Below, one piece after another: positions 58,547 through 64,000 of a stretch of DNA of 64,000 bases. Origin of the DNA: Tianweitania populi (GTDB lineage Bacteria > Pseudomonadota > Alphaproteobacteria > Rhizobiales > Rhizobiaceae); assembly GCF_014652875.1 (NCBI RefSeq), contig NZ_BMZQ01000004.1, positions 1 to 64,000 on the forward strand. Reading direction: 5' to 3'. The notes beneath the pieces are model-generated. The model was given only the letters and a program-made list of their open reading frames with translations. It was not told the origin of the DNA and did no database searches. Both the position numbers and the translations under genes were made by a program. Each line of letters starts with the position of its first letter. Position 1 is the stretch's first letter.

Positions 58547-61500
58547 ATGAACGACCTGTCTCTTCTTTCCAGCATCCACCGGAGCGAACCGGCTGATGTG
58601 TCAACCGGCGCAATCGCCATCATTGGCATGTCCGGACGGTTTCCCGGTGCTCCCACGGTCGACCAGCTATGGCAGATGGTGCGGGAAGGTCGGCATGCCT
58701 TCCGTTCCTTCTCGCCGGATGAGCTGGAAGATGCGTTCGATGAGGAGACGCGGAAATCGGCCGATTATGTGCCGAGCCGGCCGCATCTAGAAGATGTCGA
58801 TCTGTTCGATGCCGCTTTCTTCGGCATCAAGCCACGCGATGCCGCTCTGATCGATCCGCAGCAACGCATTTTCCTGGAAATTGCCTGGGAAGCGCTCGAA
58901 GACGCCGGCTATGATCCAGCGCGCTATGAGGGCGCAATCGGCGTTTTCGCGGGCGCTGCCTTCAACACCTATCTTCTGAACAACGTCCTCGCCGGGCGCG
59001 ATCAGGTCGAAGACTTTACGTCGAACTACCAGGTGGGCTGCTATCCGACCTTTCTCGGCGGAATTTCCGACTCGCTGGCGACACGCGTTGCGCACAAGCT
59101 CGATCTGCGCGGCCCGGCCATCACCATGCTGTCGGCCTGCTCGACCTCGCTTCTTTGCGTGGCGGAAGCCTGCCAGAGCCTTCAGTCAGGCCAATCTGAC
59201 ATGGCGCTTGCAGGCGGCGTTTCCGTTACGGTGCCGCAAAAGCGCGGCTATATCCACCAGCCCGGCGGTATGGTTTCCGGCGACGGGGTCTGCCGGCCCT
59301 TCGACGCGTCTGCGAGCGGCACCGTGTTCGGGAGCGGCGCGGGTTGCGTGCTTCTGAAGCGGCTCGACGACGCGCTGGCCGACGGCGACCACATCCATGC
59401 AGTCATACGAGGCTGCGGCGTCAATAATGATGGCGCTGCCAAGGTCAGCTATACCGGGCCGAGCGCGGAGGGCCAGGCCGCGGTCATCAAGGCCGCGCAT
59501 CGCAATGCGGGCGTGGATCCGGCCACCATCGGCTATGTGGAATGCCACGGTACGGCTACGCCGCTCGGCGATCCGATCGAGTTTCTTGGACTGTCCGCTG
59601 CGTTCGCTGATGCCGGGTTGGATCAGCGCTGCGTTCTTGGATCCACCAAGGGCAATGTCGGGCACCTGGATGTGGCGGCGGGCATCACCGGCCTGATCAA
59701 GACCGCCTTGATGCTGCGCGAGCGGGAAATCCCGCCGCTGGCTCAGTTCCGTTCCATCAATCCGGCGATCGACCTTAACCGCAGCCCCTTCAAGGTCGCC
59801 ACGAGCCTGACACCATGGCCGGAGGGGTCGACACCCCGGCGGGCCGGCGTGAGTTCGTTCGGGATCGGCGGCACCAATGTTCATGTGGTGATGGAAGAGC
59901 CTTCCCGTTCTGTTCGCTTAATTGAAGAAGCGGCAGATCGCATCCACATCCTGCCGCTGTCGGCCCGCTCAGACGCCGCGCTCAACACAACGTGCGCAGC
60001 GCTCGCGCAATCCATTGTGAACTGCGACGTTGCGATGGAAGACGTTGCCTTCACGCTGCAACATGGACGGCATGCCTTTTCGCATAGGGCAGCCTTCGTG
60101 TGCGAGAGCGCGGCGGAGGCGGTTAGCAGGCTCGCTTCCCCGCCGGCCATCAAAGGGTTGGCGCCTGCTGAGGCGCCGGGCCTCGTCTTCCTGTTCCCGG
60201 GACAGGGGTCACAATATCCTGGCATGGCGAGCGGCCTCTACCACAGTGAAGCCGTTTTCGCGGAGTGGATCGACAAGGGCGCTGATATCCTCGAACCCAT
60301 GCTGGGGTTCGACATCCGCACGCTGATCTGCCGGGATGTCGAGGGAGCGGATGCCGCGCGGGCGCTCAGGGACACCCAGGTTACCCAGCCGGCCCTTTTC
60401 CTGACGGAATATGCAACGGCACAGCTTTGGATCGATCGCGGCATCGTTCCGGCGGGGATGGTAGGCCACAGCGTCGGCGAACTGGCGGCGGCGTGTATCG
60501 CGGGCGTGCTCAGCTTCGAGGATGCGTTGCGGCTGATCGCCCATCGCGGCCGGTTGATGCAGAATTGCGAAGCGGGCGCCATGCTGTCGGTACGCGCCAC
60601 GGAAAGCGAGCTGCGCGATCTCCTGATCGACGGCGCCGATCTCGCCGCGCTCAACGCGCCGAAGCTCAGCGTCGTGGCTGGCCCGTTCGAAGCCATTGAG
60701 GCCTTTGAAGCCGTTCTTGCCAAGGCCGGCCTGCAGGCGAGCAGGCTTCATACATCGCACGCGTTTCATTCCGCGATGATGGATCCGGTTGTGGAGGCGC
60801 TGCGCGCGAAGGCAGATGAGATGCGGTTTGCCGAGCCGCAGTTGCCGTTCGTCTCCAGCGTCACCGGAGAGTGGGCAGGGCGCGAGGTGATGGCCGGCGA
60901 TTACTGGGCCGATCACTGCCGCCAGAAGGTGCGCTTCGCCGATGCGTTGCGAACGGCCTGCGACGGGACCAAGCCCGTCCTGCTCGAAGTCGGGCCGGGG
61001 CGCACGCTTTCCACTTTCGCGGCGCAAACGCTCAAGCGCGGCGACCTAGCGGCCAACATCACCAGTCTGCCGGATCACGAGCGCGGGGTGAGCGACCAGC
61101 GAGCCATCGCCGAAGCCACCGCAAGGCTGTGGACCGCCGGCGTTTCCATCGACTGGCCGCAGCAAGGATCGGCGCGGCGCACAAGCCTGCCGACCTACCC
61201 CTTCGAGCGCGAACGGTTCTGGATCGACGCGCCCACGCCGCTTGCCCGGCAGGGCCTCACGACCTTTTCCCCTCGCGCGCAAGCGTCGCTCGAACTCAAC
61301 AACGGACCCGATCACACAGAGACCAACACCATGAACGCAATGCCGGAGTTTACCGTCGAACGCAGGACTGCACGTTTCGAAATCACGCTGACCGGCCTTC
61401 TGAGCGACCTGTCCGGGCAGCCAGGCGATGAGCTGCCGACCAGCGCGACTTTCGTCGAACTCGGCTTCGACTCCCTGTTCCTCGGCCTGTTCAGCCAGGA

Positions 61501-64000
61501 GGTTCAGAAGCGGTTCGGCGTGAAGGTGAGCTTCCGCCAGCTTCTCGGCGACATCGGGAGTGTGGCCAGCCTTGCCGCGCATCTGAATCGGGAACTGCCG
61601 GCGGCGACCGTCGCGCCGGCTCCGACGCCGGTCCCGGCGCCAGCACCCATGCCGGCCACATCCGTCATCGTCCCGGTCGTTCCCGCCGCTCCAATCGCCA
61701 CTTCACCGATGATCGAAACCGCTGAGCCTGGACGTCTCGAAAGCATTATGCATGGCCAGTTGCAGACCATGCAGGCGATCTTTGCCGAGCAGATGCATGC
61801 GCTGACCCGTCTGCAGGGCGCAGCGCACTCGATCTCCGTCGCATGTCCAGTTGCGCAGCCCACACCTGCACCCCAGCCGGTTCCCGCTCCCGAAGACATC
61901 TTTCTGCCGGCTGAGGAAGGCCCGTCGCGGTTTCGGATGTACAGGCCCGGCAGCGATGCCGCGCAGACGGATATGCCTGATCAGACCCGCGCCTTCATCG
62001 CCGATCTCGTGAACCGTTTCGGCCAAACGCATCCGACATCCAAGGCGATGACGCAGGACGCCCGGGCTCACCTTGCCGATCCGCGCACGGCCGCGGGTTT
62101 CCGGGCGACATGGAAAGACGCCGTGTTCCCGATCGTGGCCGCGTCAGCGAAGGGGTCGCGCATCACCGACATGGACGGCAATACTTATGTCGACCTCGTC
62201 AACGGCTACGGCCAATGCGCCTTCGGCCACGCGCCGGACTTCGTGTTGCGTGCCTTGGCCGAACAAATGGAGAAAGGTTTTGCCATCGGCCCGCAGTCGC
62301 CGCTGGCCGGCAAGGTCGCCGAGCGCATCGGCCGCATGATCGGCCATGAGCGCGTGACGTTCTGCAACACGGGCTCGGAGGCCGTCATGGCCGCCATGCG
62401 GGTGGCCCGCAGCGTCACCGGACGCGACCGGGTCGTGGTGTTCTCCAACGACTATCACGGCCAATTCGACGAGGTTCTGGTAAAGCGCGGCGGCCGTGCG
62501 GGCGCGGCGATGCCGATCGCGCCGGGCATTCCAGCGGGCTCGGTCGGCAACATGTCCGTCATCCCTTACGGGGCTCCCGAAAGTCTGGACTGGATCGCGC
62601 GCCATGCGGGCGAGATCGCCGCCGTGGTGATCGAGCCGATCCAGAGCCGGCATCCGGAACTGCGCCCGGTGGAGTTCGTGCGGGAACTACGCGCGCTTAC
62701 GGCGCAAAAGGACATCGCGCTGGTGTTCGACGAGGTCGTCAGCGGCTTCCGCGTGGCGCCGGGCGGCGTTCAAAGCCTGTGGGGTATTCAGGGCGACATG
62801 GCGACTTATGGCAAGGTTCTGGGCGGCAGCATGCCGCTCGGCATCCTGGCCGGCAGCGCCCGCTACATGGATGCGCTCGACGGCGGCTTCTGGCGCTATG
62901 GCGATGCTTCCGAGCCGGAAGTGAGCCCGACCTTCTTTGCCGGAACCTTCGTGCGCCATCCACTGACATTGGCAGCGGCTGACGCCGTGCTCACCCACAT
63001 CGAAGGCGAAGGGCGCGCGCTTTACGACCGCGTCGCGCCGCGTACGGCCGCGCTGGTCGAGGAGATCAACGCGGATCTCGCCAGCCGTGGCGTGCCGGCC
63101 CGGGCGGAGGTCTTCAGCTCCTGGTTCGTGATCAATTTCAGCCAGACCGACCCGCTCGGCAGCCTTGCCTATACGCAGCTGCGGCAGATGGGGCTGCATA
63201 TTCAGGAAGGCTTTCCCTGCTATCTCACGACCGCCCACAGCGAAGACGACTTCGCCTTCATCATCAGGACCTTCCGCGATGCAACCGACGCGCTTCAAGC
63301 TGGCGGCATTCTCTGCCCCCCTGAAGGCATGCGCCCAATGGCCGTGACGAAGCAGCCCGAGCCACCGGCCATACCGGTTTCCGCGCCGCTGACGGAGTCG
63401 CAGATGGAGATCTGGCTGGCGGCCCAAATGGGTCCCGCCGCGTCAGCCGCCTTCAACGAGTCCTTCAGCATCACCATCGACGGGTCGGTTGACGACGCAG
63501 CCCTTCAGGCCGCGCTCCGTGATGTTGCGATGCGCCACGATGCCCTGCGCACGGTTTTCGCCAAGGACGGCAAGAGCCAGTCCGTTCAGGCCGAAAGCGA
63601 GTTCGACGTCGCGCGCGTTGATCTCTCGCAGGCTCCCGACGTGGACGCGGCGATCAAGGAGATCATCGCAGCCGATGCACGCAAGCCCTTCGACCTGACG
63701 CAAGCGCCGCCCGTGCGGGCTGCCTTGCTGCGGCTGCCCGAAGGCCGAAGCCTGTTCCTGTTTACCGCGCACCACATCGTCTGCGACGGCTGGTCGGGCA
63801 ATATCATCGCCGAAGATCTCGCGACCGCCTATTCGGCACGCATGGCGGAGCGGGAATTGGACATGCCGGAAGCCGCGTCCTTCTTCCGGCACACGGCCGC
63901 AGCCAAGCCGGCCAGCGAAGGCGAAGCGGCATTCTGGCTCGACCGGTTCCAGACCGTTCCCGATCCACTCGATCTGCCTTTTGATCGCGCACGGCCCGAA
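58547..64000 (+). CDS. Hybrid polyketide synthase/aminotransferase/nonribosomal peptide synthetase (partial, runs off the window)
   Basis: At least 1818 codons, still open at the right edge. The order is: ketosynthase with Cys198 (SACSTSL), His334 (ECHGTAT) and His373 (NVGHLD); malonyl-type acyltransferase with Ser642 (GHSVGE) and a HAFHSAMM motif; ACP with phosphopantetheine Ser976 (GFDSLFL); a Pro/Ala linker; class III PLP aminotransferase with Lys1423 (YGKVLGGSMPLG); condensation domain with HHIVCDGWS (His1743, Asp1747). No ketoreductase, dehydratase or enoylreductase is seen. This is the MycA/McyE-like layout: the aminotransferase would convert a beta-keto acyl chain to a beta-amino acid before it is condensed with an amino acid. 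ATG 58547 (MNDLSLLSS) has a weak ribosome binding site. The starter acyl unit, later domains and product are outside the window. Confidence 0.9.
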   Translation, partial: MNDLSLLSSIHRSEPADVSTGAIAIIGMSGRFPGAPTVDQLWQMVREGRHAFRSFSPDELEDAFDEETRKSADYVPSRPHLEDVDLFDAAFFGIKPRDAALIDPQQRIFLEIAWEALEDAGYDPARYEGAIGVFAGAAFNTYLLNNVLAGRDQVEDFTSNYQVGCYPTFLGGISDSLATRVAHKLDLRGPAITMLSACSTSLLCVAEACQSLQSGQSDMALAGGVSVTVPQKRGYIHQPGGMVSGDGVCRPFDASASGTVFGSGAGCVLLKRLDDALADGDHIHAVIRGCGVNNDGAAKVSYTGPSAEGQAAVIKAAHRNAGVDPATIGYVECHGTATPLGDPIEFLGLSAAFADAGLDQRCVLGSTKGNVGHLDVAAGITGLIKTALMLREREIPPLAQFRSINPAIDLNRSPFKVATSLTPWPEGSTPRRAGVSSFGIGGTNVHVVMEEPSRSVRLIEEAADRIHILPLSARSDAALNTTCAALAQSIVNCDVAMEDVAFTLQHGRHAFSHRAAFVCESAAEAVSRLASPPAIKGLAPAEAPGLVFLFPGQGSQYPGMASGLYHSEAVFAEWIDKGADILEPMLGFDIRTLICRDVEGADAARALRDTQVTQPALFLTEYATAQLWIDRGIVPAGMVGHSVGELAAACIAGVLSFEDALRLIAHRGRLMQNCEAGAMLSVRATESELRDLLIDGADLAALNAPKLSVVAGPFEAIEAFEAVLAKAGLQASRLHTSHAFHSAMMDPVVEALRAKADEMRFAEPQLPFVSSVTGEWAGREVMAGDYWADHCRQKVRFADALRTACDGTKPVLLEVGPGRTLSTFAAQTLKRGDLAANITSLPDHERGVSDQRAIAEATARLWTAGVSIDWPQQGSARRTSLPTYPFERERFWIDAPTPLARQGLTTFSPRAQASLELNNGPDHTETNTMNAMPEFTVERRTARFEITLTGLLSDLSGQPGDELPTSATFVELGFDSLFLGLFSQEVQKRFGVKVSFRQLLGDIGSVASLAAHLNRELPAATVAPAPTPVPAPAPMPATSVIVPVVPAAPIATSPMIETAEPGRLESIMHGQLQTMQAIFAEQMHALTRLQGAAHSISVACPVAQPTPAPQPVPAPEDIFLPAEEGPSRFRMYRPGSDAAQTDMPDQTRAFIADLVNRFGQTHPTSKAMTQDARAHLADPRTAAGFRATWKDAVFPIVAASAKGSRITDMDGNTYVDLVNGYGQCAFGHAPDFVLRALAEQMEKGFAIGPQSPLAGKVAERIGRMIGHERVTFCNTGSEAVMAAMRVARSVTGRDRVVVFSNDYHGQFDEVLVKRGGRAGAAMPIAPGIPAGSVGNMSVIPYGAPESLDWIARHAGEIAAVVIEPIQSRHPELRPVEFVRELRALTAQKDIALVFDEVVSGFRVAPGGVQSLWGIQGDMATYGKVLGGSMPLGILAGSARYMDALDGGFWRYGDASEPEVSPTFFAGTFVRHPLTLAAADAVLTHIEGEGRALYDRVAPRTAALVEEINADLASRGVPARAEVFSSWFVINFSQTDPLGSLAYTQLRQMGLHIQEGFPCYLTTAHSEDDFAFIIRTFRDATDALQAGGILCPPEGMRPMAVTKQPEPPAIPVSAPLTESQMEIWLAAQMGPAASAAFNESFSITIDGSVDDAALQAALRDVAMRHDALRTVFAKDGKSQSVQAESEFDVARVDLSQAPDVDAAIKEIIAADARKPFDLTQAPPVRAALLRLPEGRSLFLFTAHHIVCDGWSGNIIAEDLATAYSARMAERELDMPEAASFFRHTAAAKPASEGEAAFWLDRFQTVPDPLDLPFDRARPE

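Noticed and set aside
1-64000. CRISPR arrays, tRNA, rRNA and riboswitches
   Set aside because: No regularly spaced repeats, cloverleaf sequences or rRNA stretches were noticed. A covariance-model search would be needed to rule out small RNA elements.

Overview
The window looks like chromosome of a Rhizobiales-type alphaproteobacterium. Supporting signs are the high GC content, rhizobial-style ABC transporter and sugar-acid operons, a TGA-N9-TCA iron-box-like site before a siderophore locus, and ISNCY-type and ArdC debris. This is inference from gene content; no rRNA or tRNA gene was seen.

Layout. (1) 1-4,560 is a decayed accessory strip: an ISNCY-family transposase pseudogene, broken PAPS-reductase-like and ArdC genes, two small unknown genes (one with a strong terminator), and fragments of an epimerase and an FAD-linked oxidase. 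(2) 4,565-20,801 is a catabolic island around mevalonate/HMG-CoA: degradative HMG-CoA reductase, a GAF/PucR regulator, HMG-CoA lyase, a CaiB-type CoA-transferase, an enoyl-CoA hydratase, an orphan LivK-type binding protein, a complete dipeptide-type ABC importer with an M20 amidohydrolase, and a PNPOx/ferredoxin-reductase/ferredoxin fusion. A 19-bp motif recurs before three of its transcription units. (3) 20,944-31,128 is a divergent sugar-acid locus: GntR regulator, SDR, sugar ABC importer and mannonate dehydratase on the minus strand; an enolase-superfamily dehydratase, two uncharacterised proteins and a second SDR on the plus strand. An operator-like palindrome lies between the two arms. 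(4) 31,244-38,167 is a siderophore-uptake locus: esterase and TonB receptor diverging from binding protein, double permease and ATPase. (5) 38,308-56,801 is an exopolysaccharide cluster with Wzy-like polymerase, Wzz/GumC copolymerase, Wzx flippase, two GT4 enzymes, the WecB/WecC/WecG set for UDP-ManNAcA, a CapK-like adenylating enzyme, a CelD-type acyltransferase, a fatty acid hydroxylase-type protein and two polysaccharide-degrading enzymes. (6) 56,996-58,156 is nnrS. (7) 58,547 to the right edge is an unfinished hybrid PKS/aminotransferase/NRPS gene (KS-AT-ACP-AMT-C).

How it fits together. Islands 2 and 3 are import-and-degrade units, each with its own regulator and ABC importer. The most interesting part is island 2. 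Its genes make sense for turning mevalonate- or HMG-type acids, perhaps released from amides, into acetoacetate and acetyl-CoA, and the shared motif suggests one PucR-type regulator controls it. Neither the substrate nor the regulator's binding site has been shown; both are inferences from gene content and motif position.
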